Source of the DNA: Anastrepha obliqua
Lineage: Eukaryota > Arthropoda > Insecta > Diptera > Tephritidae
Direction: 5' to 3'
Assembly: GCF_027943255.1 (NCBI RefSeq)
Contig: NC_072892.1
Location: 31,581,792-31,645,791, forward strand
DNA: 64,000 nucleotides
Shown here: piece by piece, positions 10,141-22,118 of the stretch
Layout of the letters: each line of letters starts with the position of its first letter
How positions within the stretch are numbered: the stretch's first letter is position 1
Notes under the pieces: model-generated
Databases searched by the model: none
Told to the model about the DNA's origin: nothing
Seen by the model: the letters and a program-made list of their open reading frames with translations, nothing else
Made by a program: the position numbers and the translations under genes

Positions 10141-12504
10141 AACTCATTTCACTTATTTAGGGTTATTTATATTTTATACTTAAATAATAATACGATATTG
10201 AAACTCTTCAGGCGCATAGATATACAACACAAAACAAATATAAAACATTTTGTCTGCACAAATTCGTTTTGGTAAGGAAAAGTTAATTGCCCATTTACTA
10301 GTCAAATTTTAATTACAAACTTTTCTACTCGATTGTCAGCTGCACTACTTGAACATTTCTCCGGCAACACCGAATAATTACATACATACATATACGTATA
10401 TACATGTATGTATGTGTGTACACTTTATACTTATGTATTATTAACTCAGCGCCGGCTCGCACGTTTTCGTCACAAGCCTTAAAAAGTTTCCTTCAGTGGA
10501 TGACACCCTCGAGAAAAACATTGGAAATAATTAAACGCAAACTTATTTATTTGTATACATAGCAAGTTTTGCAAAGTTTTACACTTTCTTGTAGTGCAAA
10601 CCATGGCTATTATATTCGTATTTACATATTTTGTTATAGGAATCTTCCGGCGACGGCTCAATCAGTACACTTCACGTGTAATTTCTCTGCAGTGTGGAAG
10701 TGTAGTGCAGCCCAATAAATGAGTTGCCTGGAGGAGCAAACTAGAAAAAAATTCAAACATGTTTAATAATTTTGCTGTTGGTATTTTGACAGCTAAAATC
10801 TATTGTGATTTTGTCTAACTTGGGGTGGTTTACGCTGTTTGCGCTGGCTTGTTTGCAACAACAAATTTATATCGACTTGCGTTTCGTGCTGAGTAGTAGA
10901 TTACTTGTGTTTCTTTATTCATTGTTTTGTCTTGGCGGTATAAGACACGACCTTGAAGTATTAAAAGTTTATGAATGGAATATGAAATTCGAGCTTTTGC
11001 TTTAAGTAGCCCTTGCCAGCGATTTGATTGGGATGCCGCCCTTTCATTTCATATACGAGCACAAGCTGACAGTTTAGCGGAGCAAAGGACTGAAGCTGAA
11101 GCACTAAATGGGCCATCGGCATTTGAATTGCTGCTCTGCAACATGAAACCACTTTGTAGTGATGTAGTGATGATGGAGTGCTCTCATTTGGCATTTGAAC
11201 TTAGTGCTAAGTTGATTGATGGGTCACAAAGTTGTCACAGATGGAGGTCACAGAGTTTTTAATTTTCCTTAAAGGTTGCACCTTTCCGTTTAAACAACCT
11301 TGCTGTTGTTGTTGGCTAACGAAATCTTCTATTTACGTATTTTGCTTAAAGACTTGTACAAAAGGAAATGTATAAAATAATATAATGTATATAATAATAA
11401 CCTAGACAGACATCCTTTTTTTCTAAATAAGAAATATTTACCGCTTTAATTAGTTACAGAGCTAGGACATATTGACAAGTTTTATCCATTCATTTCCTTC
11501 TTGTTTAAATCTTATAATTTTTTTCTTGAAAATATAACCCATTTTCCTACAAAAACTATATAAAATTAATTTTCAAATTTTGTGCAAATTAAAAAAAAAA
11601 ATAACAAATTCTTATCAGAAGTTCACATTATTTAAATAAGAATTTTACGAAAATTTTTGAGTTTGTGGCTTTGTGACCCACTAAATTTTCATATAACAAA
11701 GTGCAAGTTTTAAGTGCCTCAAAAATGGCACTGATTTTTAATAATTTTTTCGCTAATAATTTTCTCCATATAACAACTGCTCGACATTTATTTTATATGA
11801 AAGAAAGCACCAGCAACAAAACAAAATGCTTAAAAATCAAAGCGAATTTTAAGCTAATTGAAACTTGCACTTTGTTATTTCAAAACTCAATGAGCTATCA
11901 AACTGCATACTCAAAAATTTTCTTAAGATTCTTATTTAAAAAATGTGAAAATGTGAACTTTTGTTGAAAATTTGTAGGAGAATAAACTACATTTTCATAA
12001 AAAATAATTGAAATTAAATCATCAATAAATAACTTGTCAAAACTTATCAATGAGTTCTTGCGTTACAGTTATTTAACGCAGTGCATTCATTGCATATTCC
12101 GCAATACTCTGCGCTCGTAGATACTAAACAGCACTTCGATGCTGGACGGAGAGTAAAGGACCCGATATAAGCCGCTATAAAACTGAACTAATGCTCATTA
12201 TAAAGAACCAAGGCTTCCTATGATCTCCTGTTATTCAGGATTCATGGAAAGCAATTACCATTCCCGTCTTCCATAACCTTGTTGATTCCATGCCGAAACA
12301 TATGGTTCAGATTTAAACAATCGAGGATTCTCAATAAAGTACTAAATAATTCATAAGTGGAAATAAATTTTAAGTAATAAGTCCCAGTCAAACGAAGAAG
12401 AGCTTAGGTGGAAGGAAACAAAGGGTTGAGACTGATAATAGCGCACCCGATACATAAAAAACAAAAAAAAACAAGAATAAATAATTCGCGCATGCACTTC
12501 TGTT
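10141..12504. other. long non-coding stretch with a palindromic microsatellite
   Basis: No gene supported. 10379-10421 is an ACAT/ATGT microsatellite that is self-complementary around ATACGTAT. One copy of the dispersed TGAGCTATCAAACTGCATAC motif lies near 11892. Several 60-95 codon frames (10805, 10975, 11701) show no motif and no coding bias that I can see. By position it is intronic to the GPCR gene. Confidence 0.5.
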
Positions 12505-12645
12505 AGTTGTTCGGCCGAGCTCCTCCTCCTATTTGTGGTGTGCGTTTTGATGTTTTTTTCATGTTTTTTTTCAGAGTGACAAATGTTGATGTTTTTTTTT
12601 CAGAGTGACAAATGATTTTTTATGAGAAGCTTTTTCATGGCATAA
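12505..12645 (-). repeat. SINE fragment with internal tandem duplication
   Basis: The + strand reads GGCCGAGCTCCTCCTCCTAT and GTGGTGTGCGTTTTGATG, the inverted 3' part of the SINE family, and resumes with TTTTTATGAGAAGCTTTTTC. In between, a ~29-bp unit (TGATGTTTTTTTTCAGAGTG plus ACAAATG) is repeated about twice, replacing normal SINE body. The tRNA head is missing. Confidence 0.6.
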
Positions 12646-14710
12646 TACAGTCAGAGGAAATATACCTACGTTCCCGTTACATCCCAGCCGTTATATTAAA
12701 ATGAACCAGCACTAAGAGGTGTAAACTGAATGCCCAACAATCTCCATCGCGCAAATTGGACAGAAAAGCAACAACTTGACCGTAAGGGGAAATGTAAATG
12801 GCTGATCCCGGTTGCCTACTCTGGACATGCGATGAACTCGATCATCCGGTCCGACTCGGAAATCGGTATATGGAACCATTGGTTGCCTAGAGGCTTCAGA
12901 GGGAAATAGAAGCGATTTCCTTAAAATTAATTTACTGACTGAAATCATGCATGATTTCATAACTAACTTCAAAATGTATATCTCCTCCATACCTAAAGTT
13001 TCACCTTCAATCTTTCATTAAATGGATCAGTGTGGAAATAATTATTTTGTCAGCTCTTTCAAGGTCCATCCCGTTTTCTCTTCTTTCACAGCTTTTTGTT
13101 TCTTTGGTCCATCTGGCTCGCTTGCTGTGGTCAATGCAGAATTCTCTTTCAGGTATACGGTTCATACTTTCTTGGCCACAATAGATAATATAAATTCAAA
13201 TAATTTTTTACATTTTTTCAAGTTATTTATATATTTAAAATAAATAAGGCTTTGGATAACCTAAGTGCCGAATAACTTTGATGGGCTGTCTCGAGTGTAG
13301 TCTAACAAAGCGATAAAAAATGGGAGCGAAATGTGGCACTTAAAGCAAGAATCGGTGAGAAAACTACAGCTACTACTACTACATTTGTATTTGTTATTAC
13401 GATATTTGGTGGCCACAAACCATTTATAACCAACGTCTGTGGCAATTAACCAAACAGAAACCAATTGAAAAGGAAATGATGCGCAGAAAGAGCAAATGGA
13501 AAAGGGCACACGCTGCGCAAAGGCCCGGACGAAATAGCTCATTCAGCTTTGTAGTGAAGTCCACAAGGCGCCAATAATAGCGGCAGCCCTAAATTGACTA
13601 GAAGAAGGTGTATTAATAAGGAGATCAGCAAATCAGTCAAAGAACACAAAAAAATGTAGCAAGAAACCGTTATTTGTGGAAATCTTTTGTGGATAGACTA
13701 AGTTCTTAATTACGACGTGGATTGCAATATTGGAAGATGCCAATATTGATAATAATATGAGGCCAAGATTTCCGACACAATTTATTGCCTTCCGACAAAC
13801 CTTTTCATCCTCTTCTTCTTTATCTTCCTGTATATTTTATATATGTCGCATAATCCTCAGTTCTTTCTTTGCCCAGCAAAGTATCGATGGCCGCTTTTAA
13901 TGATCTTCAGACAGTTTTTTCGTGAACGTTTAATGCATTCTCAAGGAACACAGCTTTACTAAACTTCCGAAAGTCGCAACCATAGTGCAAGCCCAATTAG
14001 TTTGCTATCTTGGCAGCCTTTAAACTTATGTCTCAAATACCAAGAAAGCTTACGTACAATATTAATATTTAACTTACACATACATACATATATTTATACA
14101 ATCTCAACTATTCTGTTCAACAACTATTTCCTTTGATTTAAAGCTATAAGGCATTGAGAATAAAAGCTACTTGAGATGCTTCATTGAACCCACACAAAGA
14201 ATGATGCAGCACAGCTGTCAAGCTGAAAATCGGTTTAGAATTGTCTATGGTCAACTGTTCTGTATTGAATATTCATTTCACGCTTCAAGTGCTAAAAGAT
14301 TACACTGTACGAAAAAATTTAACTTTTTACAAAATAAGCAAAAAATACGGGAGATTTGAAAGTTTACTTCCTTCTCTGAAGTGCCAAAGATTCCATCGCT
14401 TTGCACATTCTTTGGGTAAATCGGCACAGAAAACAATGGGATACTTAGATTTTAGATCTATGATGTGGTCGGGAGTTTAATGCAAAAAATAACAAGGAAC
14501 ATTTTTGTGCAATATTTTAAGGAAAATGAGTCAAAAATACCCATAACAGTGGTATATAACGGGTTAAAATGTACTACAAAAATATTTGCCATAAAATTCT
14601 ACTATAAGTCTCTTAATAAATCAAAGCGCAAAATTGAACTCAAATGCCAGAAATAAGTCGAAACGGAAAATGTGTTTAAGGGTTAATTTCGTTTAATTTA
14701 AGTTTCTAAT
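12646..14710. other. non-coding stretch
   Basis: I see no gene, RNA or element with recognisable ends. Frames of 60-90 codons exist on both strands without motifs. Intronic by position. Confidence 0.45.
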
Positions 14711-14712
14711 TA

Positions 14713-15092
14713 AAGGGTGGTTAAATTTCAAGGGCCGATATTGAATGTGAACCACAACTAAACGTCAACGACACCGTTTGACTTCTTTCTTTGGGGTTAT
14801 TTGAAAACAAAGGTGGACGTCGATAAGCCAGCAACAATTCAAGAGCGAAAGGATGAGATAATTCGGCACATTAATGGCATAGAACCTCAATTATGCCTCA
14901 GCGTCATCGAAAATTTGGACCATCGGATGGAGGTGTGCCGCCCAGGCCGTGACGGCCATTTGGCCGATATTTTGTTCCATACGTAATTGAGCCATACCAA
15001 TAATATCATAATAAAGAGAAGTAACAATAATTTCCTAAAAAAATTCGATTTTATTCAAAATCAACACCGGCACTTAAAACTTAACCACCCTT
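14713..15092 (+). mobile_element. 380-bp deletion derivative of a rosa-type element (copy 1)
   Basis: Ends AAGGGTGGTTAAATTTCAAG and inverted AAGGGTGGTTAAGTTTTAAG, with TA at 14711-14712 and 15093-15094. It keeps the left ~50 bp and only the last third of the transposase: FDFFLWGYLK at about 14778, then INGIEPQLCLSVIEN and the terminal RDGHLADILFHT, with stop TAA at 14984-14986. Length, junction (...CTAAACGTCAACGACAC...) and ends match the copy at 44692-45071, so this is a propagated non-autonomous derivative of the 48165-49442 type. Confidence 0.9.
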
Positions 15093-15105
15093 TATAAAAG
15101 GTAAT

Positions 15106-15535
15106 GAAGCGGCCACCGTAGTCGAGTGAGCTTATGCATGCGTAGGTTCATACTCTTCCTTTTCCAGATCTCTTAAGATTCATCAATGAATCCAAAATGT
15201 TCACGAAAGAGTAACCTCAAACCAATTTTTCCGTCTTAACCCAGATATTGTATCTCTCCTGTCTCTTTTTTACTTCCATGTAATCTATTCGGGTGTAGTA
15301 CTATGGTCTTCTTGACTGAGTGCTTGTACTTGTCTGACCTCCAAAACTCTAATCTTATCTAATCTACCATTCGGTACGATATGGGCTCGAAACCGGCTCT
15401 GGTCGTTCGGAGGCGGTATGGAACTATAGGTTCCTATATTTGTGGGGAAGATCATCAAGATGCGCAACACAAATTGGAGGAGGACCTTCGCCAAATACCT
15501 AACGAAGTATGAGCCCACCATATACACGCTGAAGT
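15106..15535 (+). repeat. tRNA-derived SINE copy, diverged
   Basis: Head: CCGTAGTCGAGTGAGC (A-box-like) and GTAGGTTCATACTC (B-box-like) near 15118-15152. The 3' body is recognisable at 15385-15535: GGTCGTTCGGAGGCGGTATG, TAGGTTCCTATATTTGTGG, CAAGATGCGCAACACAAATT, GAGGACCTTCGCCAAATACC. The middle is more diverged and may hold unrelated sequence. Confidence 0.55.
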
Positions 15536-15568
15536 TGTGAACTTAATTCGTATGCTGAAAGTGATATA

Positions 15569-16094
15569 CGAGGGTCGTTTGAAAAGTCCGTGCAAAGTCA
15601 GAGAGATGGCACTATTGGCGCGTACCGAGATTATGTTTAGTTAGTAGCATCTCTTGGAAGAACACACGCCAAGTTTCAGCCATATCGGACAATTTCTTTG
15701 TGCTTGGCATTCGTTTGAATCGAGGAAGTCGAGTGATTTTCCTTTTCCATCGCGACAACGCAACAGCTCACTCCTCAGCAGTTGTGGTCGCAAAATTAAT
15801 GGGTATAGGGTTCCAGCTCGTTGCACATTCTCCTTCTCTTCAGACTTGGCTCCCAAGGACTACATTTGTCCCACAATTTGAAGAGATAACTGGCGGGAAA
15901 ACAATTTTATTCAAACGACCAGGTGATTGCAGAAAGCAAAGGCTATTTTTCAGACGTGGACCAATCCTATTATTCGGAAGTGATCAACAAACTAGAACAG
16001 TGTTGGACGATGTGTATAAGCATAAAAGAAACTATGACGAAAAATTAAAAGAACAATAAGACGGGCTTTGGGTGGATTTTTCAAATGACCCTCG
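15569..16094 (+). mobile_element. short mariner (DD34D) derivative, CGAGGGTC ends (copy 1)
   Basis: Left end CGAGGGTCGTTTGAAAAGTC, right end inverted CGAGGGTCATTTGAAAAATC; TA precedes at 15567-15568 but the right flank is TT, probably mutated. A fused frame at 15700-16059 contains FHRDNATAHSSAVVVAKLMG (second aspartate), then a damaged SPDLAPSD region, and the C-terminal part. The N-terminal half with the first aspartate is deleted near 15735. It sits 37 bp from the GPCR splice donor, in intron 1. Confidence 0.8.
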
Positions 16095-16131
16095 TTCATA
16101 CCTTTACTGAGTTATCAATATTATCACTTAC

Positions 16132-16834
16132 CGATCAAATGAACGGCTACCGCTGGCGGCATCACAAATATCCCCACCAGTAAATCAGCTACGGCCAAAC
16201 TCATCACAAAACAGTTCGTGACCGTCTTTAGGCGGCGCGTTGTTATAACGGCCAATATGACGAGCGTGTTGCCAATGATGGTGACCACAATGAATGTGCT
16301 GAAGACAGCAATTAGACAAATGCCCTGCCACGACAGCATTAAATCGTAAAAACGCACCCATTCCTCGTCCGCATCGATGGCAGTCGTAATGTTATTCGTG
16401 GTATTGGCCATAAGCAACGATGGCGGAATGTGAATGATGTTGCTGGGCGGCGTTGCGTTGTCACTGACAGCTGTTGTCAACAACAATGAGCGATTGATGA
16501 CATCCAATTCGGTGTCACCATACACGAGTGAACTGTTCGATCTCGAATAAGTTGAATCTACAGCAGCTATGGAAGTGCGTGACTGCGACTCTGACCCATT
16601 GTTGCTATTTTCTATTTGATTATTGTTATTGTTGGCGCTGTAATACATCCCATATGGCATTTTTAGAGCTGTTTTATTGAAAATTGTATTCCGCACATTT
16701 GCTGCTTGAGAACTATTCACACTTTTGTGTGATGAGTTGATGATGCCGGCATTCTTAATTCCAGCTGATATTGTCCAGACGGTGGCGTATAAGTCGTCGT
16801 CGGAATTTATAACGGAAGGTCGAACAATCATCAT
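16132..16834 (-). CDS. biogenic-amine GPCR (tyramine/octopamine-receptor-like), first coding exon
   Basis: This is the only clear host gene. Translation starts MMIVRPSV at 16834, with an in-frame TGA three codons upstream. Residues 1-169 form an extracellular N-terminus, without a clear signal peptide, rich in Asn and with many N-x-S/T sites (NSS, NKT, NGS, NRS, NAT, NTT, NIT). TM1 is about 170-197 with the class A GN pair (N189). The intracellular loop RRLKTVTN leads into TM2 about 207-230 with LAVAD (D217) and the MPPAV motif. Coding ends in codon ...HLIG, phase 1, at a GTAAGTGA donor (GT complement at 16130-16131). The exon's 5' edge has an acceptor-like CTTTTACTTTCAG, giving an exon of 16132-16930 with ~96 nt 5' UTR. 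The TM2 sequence fits insect tyramine/octopamine-type receptors, but the subtype cannot be fixed without TM3-TM7. Expected role: Gq or Gi/Gs-coupled amine receptor at the neuronal plasma membrane. Confidence 0.85.
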
Positions 16835-16930
16835 TGAATATCATTGGTGAGCTTTTAAAGCGGTCACTTATCGATTTATCTGCTGTACTGCAGCACTTAT
16901 TGTAATTGTGAACCGGTTTGCTGATTGAGG
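16835..16930 (-). other. 5' UTR part of the GPCR exon, with splice acceptor
   Basis: On the minus strand CTTTTACTTTCAG lies at 16931-16943, directly before CCTCAATCAGC, a good polypyrimidine/AG acceptor. It implies at least one further upstream non-coding exon at higher coordinates. A short out-of-frame upstream ATG (CCAATGATATT) occurs just before the main start, which may lower translation. Confidence 0.55.
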
Positions 16931-16943
16931 CTGAAAGTAAAAG

Positions 16944-17295
16944 AGGAATCATTAACAATTTCAAATGATTTAAAGATGGAGATCAGCGTGTGCATTGAAT
17001 AACGGTAGTTATGTTTGTGGGCAATACCGCCAAAAAACAAAAAATCAAAAATGCTTTGGTATTACTTTTAAAAGTGTCAACCGTAGCTGCCAATTATGCG
17101 TTTTGAGGAATTTAAATTCTGTAACTTCGCCTTATGGAAAAAATATATTGCGGTAAACAATGATTACTGGAATGAGTGAATGAAATAGCACACAAATGGT
17201 GTACTGAATTTTTCGAACGAAATATGAAAAATTACTAAAATTCCTAAACAATGAGAATCTTTAAAGCGGCCATATCTTGCTCCGTCGACTGGAGA
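16944..17295. other. non-coding, upstream intron of the GPCR gene
   Basis: AT-rich sequence with no coding signal between the putative acceptor and the next retroposon. Confidence 0.45.
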
Positions 17296-19295
17296 AATAA
17301 TAGTTGTCAGGCTCCCTCAGCTTGATACAGCTGTTGGCTGTTGTTGTCAAATGCGTGACTTTCAACATGGCTTATAATAATGTCCTCCCGGAGGCAATCA
17401 CCAGGTCGCTAGGTAAACTAGGAGTCGGAACCGAACTTATAAGACTTATCCACACGATGCTTACCGATAGAACGGTCGTGGCAGAATGGGGTGACACCTC
17501 TCTCCGCCGGCAAGTGAACAGAGGCACTCCGCAAGGCGGTGTTCTCTCGCCACTACTCTGGGTTGCCGTACTTAACGGTCTGCTGGAGGAGCTGGAGGGG
17601 AGGGGCTGTAAGGTGATTGCCTACGCGGATGACGTGGCACTTATTGTCAGAGGCAAGTTTCTAGATACTCTGATGGAACTGATGCAGGGTTATCTGAATC
17701 TAGTTATAAATTGGACCGATAAATCCTCTGAAGACGGAGCTCGTCTTATTTACGAGGAAATACAAAATACCAAGAGTGTTTCTCCCTTCAATATCGGGCG
17801 CTCCGTTGGTGCTCTCTGACAAGATGAAGTACCTGGGACTCATCCTTGACAGAGGTCTTACATGGAAGCCAAACATTGAGGAGAGAATCAGAAAGACAAC
17901 AGTCGCCCTGTATGGTTCCAGGGGCGCTATCGGCAAAAGATGGAGTCTCTCGCCTAAAGTCACTTTCTGGCTTTATAAGACAATTATAAAACCAATCTTG
18001 CTATACGGAGTCCTTGTCTGGTGGAACTCGCTAGAAAGGATGGTATCAGTTTAGAAACTGGAGAGGGTGCAAAGGTCTGCCCTCATTGGAATCAGTGGGG
18101 CTTTCCGTACCACTCCTACTCTAGCGCTTAACGCTATGCTGAATGTGGCGCCCGTGGACATTGTAGGAAAAACTACCGCTGCACGCGCCGCAATCAGATT
18201 AAGGTATTCGGGCCATAGGCTAGACTTAAGTTACGGACACTCTAGCATTCTTAAAAACTTTGAGTTCAAAAAGTTCATTCCTATGGTGCTGGACCACTGT
18301 ACACCCACGCTAGGTCCGAGCGGACCTTTTTCTACTCGCATTCCCTCAAGGGATGAGTGGGCGGGGTGCAACATTCGGCGGCAAGGCATGGCAAACATGT
18401 CCACGGATGGCTCGAATGGCAAACATGTCCACGGATGGCTAAATTCGGTAATTACCGTTAAGGAAGTAAATATCTACTCCGATAGCCAATCGGCAATTAG
18501 GGCCTTGGGCTCGCTGTTTGTGCGCTCGAGATTGGTCGGTGAATGTCTGGCTTCTCTCTCGATTGCATCCGAATACTGCATCATCAGGCTCATTTGGGTT
18601 CCCGGGCACAGCGGCATAGAGGGATGATGAGCTGGCTAGACAGGGAACTTTGGAGACGGTTTCGTCGCGAAATGAGAGAATTGGGGTTCCCCTGAGAACC
18701 TGTGGTCTGCTCCTGGAAAGATGGGCCTCGAGTCAACTCAGTGAGCGCTGGGCTAGTGCGCAAACGTGCAAGGTCGCGAGATCCTTCTGGCCACGGGTAG
18801 ATCGGGGACGCTCAAGGGAACTCCTAAGGCTAACAAAGCCCCAGCTCTCAAATTTGGTGGGCATCCTTACCGGACATTGTCCGTTAGGTGTTCACGCCGT
18901 AAGACTTGGGATTGCCTCAAGTCCGTTCTGCAGAAACTGTCTGGAGGACGAGGTGGAATCATCTCAACACCTTCTTCTCAGCTGCCCTGCTCTCGTCTGG
19001 CAAAGACATAGAAACTTGGGCTCTCACTTTTTCGCTACGCCTGCGGATAAAGCCGGTGTAGATATCATAAATTTGGTGAAGTTTATTAGTAGCTTGTTAC
19101 GGCTAACTACGAACGCAAATCAGCCCCCGTCGGCGCCGTCGTAAAAATGTATGGTCATCATCGTTTCTAATCCCAAGGCTCCTTATTCCTTCCCATCTCC
19201 TTCCTCCTCTCCCATGTATGGCACCACAACGGACGAATTTCCTAACATTTGTCCAAGTGAGCCCTTTAGCTAGGGCAGCCTAACCTAACCTAACA
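17296..19295 (+). mobile_element. R1/I-like non-LTR retrotransposon with RNase H, 5'-truncated
   Basis: 17304-17819 encodes a reverse transcriptase core: RGTPQGGVLSPLLW and the catalytic YADDVALIV at about 17620. A frameshift near 17776-17820 moves to DKMKYLGLILDRGLTWK and LYKTIIKPILLYGVLVWW. A TAG at 18052-18054 precedes QRSALIGISGAFRTTPTLAL. RNase H is damaged: STDGSNGKHVHGW at about 18400 lies in a tandem duplication of ~26 bp, the middle of the domain is gone, and IYSDSQSAIRAL with LIWVPGHSGIEG follow. 18650-19144 carries LTGHCPLGVHAVRLGIASS and a Cys/His tail. The 3' end is GCCTAACCTAACCTAAC. Opposite orientation to the GPCR gene. Confidence 0.85.
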
Positions 19296-20291
19296 TGACT
19301 TATATTTCGGAAGATAGTCGTACATGAAAGGCACTCTACTGAAGTATTGAATAGTACAAATTTCCTTGCAAGATATGATGATAAAAAAAAAGTATTTTAT
19401 GGGCAGTAGGTGTGGTCGTTTTTGAATAAATAATGGCGTGGGATAATAATAATATTAATAATAAACTGAGATCACTTGGAACTAATGCTTAATACATGGT
19501 GGAGTTTAAAACAGAAATATTTGAAATATTTGAAAAATTATCAAACTGTACTCTAGAACATTTCCAGGTCCGCAGGTGGTACACTGAATGGGTTAATATT
19601 CTGCATAAAAGCAGAAAAATTTAGCGAAAGGTTCCTAAGATGCCAGATTATTTATTCTTTTATACTTAAAACCACCCGACGACAGTCTCAACGACGGAGA
19701 TTACACCGGCCGTAGTTTACAAAAAAAAAGTACCCTAGTTGTCAACTTATAACATTTTATACAAGTACGCCGATTTCACTTTTGTTTTATGGAAAAAGAA
19801 GAAAGAAACACGGCAGTTGTATAGCAAACGAAGAGAACCCATCAAACGCTCCAGAATCGAGGCCAACAGGTAGATAAGTAGGCTATTCTAAATTTTGTAA
19901 ACCTTATAAATCGAAGTTTCAATTTCAGTAAAAAATTACAAAATTGAAAAAAAACTTACTTTATAATACAGTTATATCAAGTATACAAATTTTTAACCAG
20001 AATTTTAGAAACCCTCTGGATATGCAATTCTATATATTGTCCATTCAGTTCTAGTACACTGAGGTGTAACGTCTTCGATAGGTAGGAAAGTATCATACCT
20101 CGAATGGAAGACAACATAATTGCAAAGACTTTTAACTCTCGCACTGTGGGCAGCAGAAAGCACTGATGGCCGCCAAGAAGGCTGATGCGGAAGACGATCT
20201 GCGTAGAATGAACCTAACAAGAAGGCAAGCAATGAACTGAAACGTATGGACTGCAATAGTAAAGGAAGCATTGGCTCAGCCCCAAGCTGTA
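19296..20291. other. non-coding stretch
   Basis: No supported gene. The minus-strand frame at 20005-20301 has no recognisable motif. Confidence 0.4.
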
Positions 20292-20858
20292 CGAATGTCA
20301 TTCAATAAGTCGCACAAATTCAGAGAAATGGTACTGCTGGCGCATATTGAGATTATGTTTAGTTAGTAGCATCTCTTGGAAGAATACACACCAAGTTTCA
20401 GCTAGATTGGTATATTTTTTTGGGTTAGGCACTCGTCTGAATCGAGGAAGTTGAGTGATTTTAAAAAAGGGGCGAAAAAGAATTTCGTGTGTCGAATATC
20501 ACTCCTCAGTTGTTGTGGTGGTAAAATTAATGGAAATAAGGTTTCAACGCTTTTCACATCCCCCCTATTCTCTTTGGCTCCCTCAGATCTCTCGATCCAC
20601 TATTTGTTCCACAATTTGAAGAAATGGCTGACGGGAAAAATATTTTATTCAAACGAGCAGGTGATTGCAGAAACGAGTGAGTGCTTTTTCTGACTTGAAC
20701 AAATCGTATTATTCGGAAGAGATTAACAAACTATAACAACAAACAGCGTTGGACGAAGTGTATACGCCGAAAAGGAGATCATGTCGAAAAATAAAAAGGA
20801 TTTAGCCGAAGCAATTAAAAGGTTTTTATTTATTGATTAATTGTTCAAACCACCCTCG
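20292..20858 (+). mobile_element. short mariner derivative, CGAGGGTC ends (copy 2)
   Basis: Left end CGAATGTCATTCAATAAGTC is a diverged form of the 15569 end; the right end is inverted CGAGGGTGGTTTGAAC. TA flanks at 20290-20291 and 20859-20860. It shares with copy 1 the leader GAGATTATGTTTAGTTAGTA and the C-terminal segment (HNLKKWLTGKIFYSNEQVIA at about 20610). The middle, with all catalytic residues readable in mariners, is deleted or scrambled. The breakpoints differ from copy 1. Confidence 0.75.
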
Positions 20859-21129
20859 TAAATGCTATGATGATAGTGATGATGATGAAGGTGCAAGTTT
20901 GAAGTAGCTCAACAATCGTGTTGATTTTTAACATTTTTTTTCAAGCGATGCTGTGCATTTTCTTCCATATACTAGACTTCCAAACATGCGCTTGAGTTAT
21001 ACAGGGTGGCACCTCCTCGGACTTGTGAACTAGATAGCTAAATAATACAAACAGATAAGCAATGAGCGCATAAAGCCCAAAATAAAGTTTTCCATCATTC
21101 AATATATTTTTTTTTTATTCAGAGACTCC
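20859..21129. other. spacer with a solitary transposon-like end
   Basis: No gene. TACAGGGTGGCACCTCCTCG near 21000 looks like the end of another Tc1/mariner element, but no partner end was found. Confidence 0.35.
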
Positions 21130-22060
21130 TAACTGCGCTGTTAGATTTCTCAGTGTGCTTTTTAAAGCAATTCTTCAAATTGGCCACTTTCCTTCTCAAT
21201 GGAAAAAATCGACCATATAATGATCCCGTAGCCAGGAAAAAATAAAGCCAAGGCAGCTTCATACAGACCTATAAGTCTGCTGCCATCTCTCTCCAAACTA
21301 TTTAAAAAGTTGCTAAAACGAAAACTGACACCACACTGCAGCAAAACAATATTGTTCCAGCTCATCAGTTCGGTTTTCGTGAGAAGCATGGCACAATTGA
21401 GCAATTCAATCGTATCAGCTCCGAAATAAGGAATGCTTTTGAACGACGGGAATATTGCTTAGCCATATTTCTTGATGTACAAAATCCAACGCACACTTCC
21501 ACAAAGCTTACACAAAATATTAGAATCTTATCTTACAAATCGGGTGTTTACGGTAAGATATAAAAACTACCTAACTGATGGAGTCGATATTAAAGCCGGC
21601 GTACCACAAGGCAGTGTACTGGGTCCGCTTTTATATGTATTATGCACATCTGACCTTCCAACGAATATTTACCACGTTTGCTGATGGCACTGCAATCCTT
21701 TGTCGAAAGATATTCATTGGCTTATCAATTCCCGTTCCGGGCTTAGCCTTGATCACAGAGTCCTTCTATACAATACCATCACAAAGCCAATCTGGACGTA
21801 TGCGTCACAACTGTGGAGTAATGCAAGTGCCAGCAATATTGCGATTATACAACGAAGACAATCTAAAATATTAAAAATGGTTACTGGAGCCCCGTGGTAT
21901 ATAACTAATATCCATCCATGTTCCATTAGTGGCAGCAGAAATAGCAGTAATCCAACAAAACTACTACCAAAGGCTGAGGCTCCACCCAAATCCATTGGCT
22001 CGGTCGCTGTTGCATACCGTCAATTCGTCACGTCTCAGAAGAATTGACCTTTCAACCCTG
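21130..22060 (+). mobile_element. Jockey-clade reverse transcriptase fragment
   Basis: Scattered frames read the standard order: FKAILQIGHFPSQWKKS, then ASYRPISLLPSLSKLF, HQFGFREKHGTIEQ, ISSEIRNAFERREYCLAIFL, AGVPQGSVLGPLLY and the catalytic box as FADGTAILC (21676-21702). It continues with NTITKPIWTYASQLWSNAS and ILKMVTGAPWYITN. At least three frameshifts. The FADD box has become FADG, so a catalytic aspartate is lost. No poly(A) tail seen at the 3' end. Confidence 0.8.
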
Positions 22061-22118
22061 TGATGCATATTTGAGGCCCCCATAACAAACTTAACCTTTT
22101 TTCAAGAAGCTGTAGGTA

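Noticed and set aside
10975..11262. A 95-codon plus-strand frame (MEYEIRAFALSSPCQRF...)
   Set aside because: No recognisable domain, start context or neighbour; overlaps another frame on the opposite strand; probably chance.
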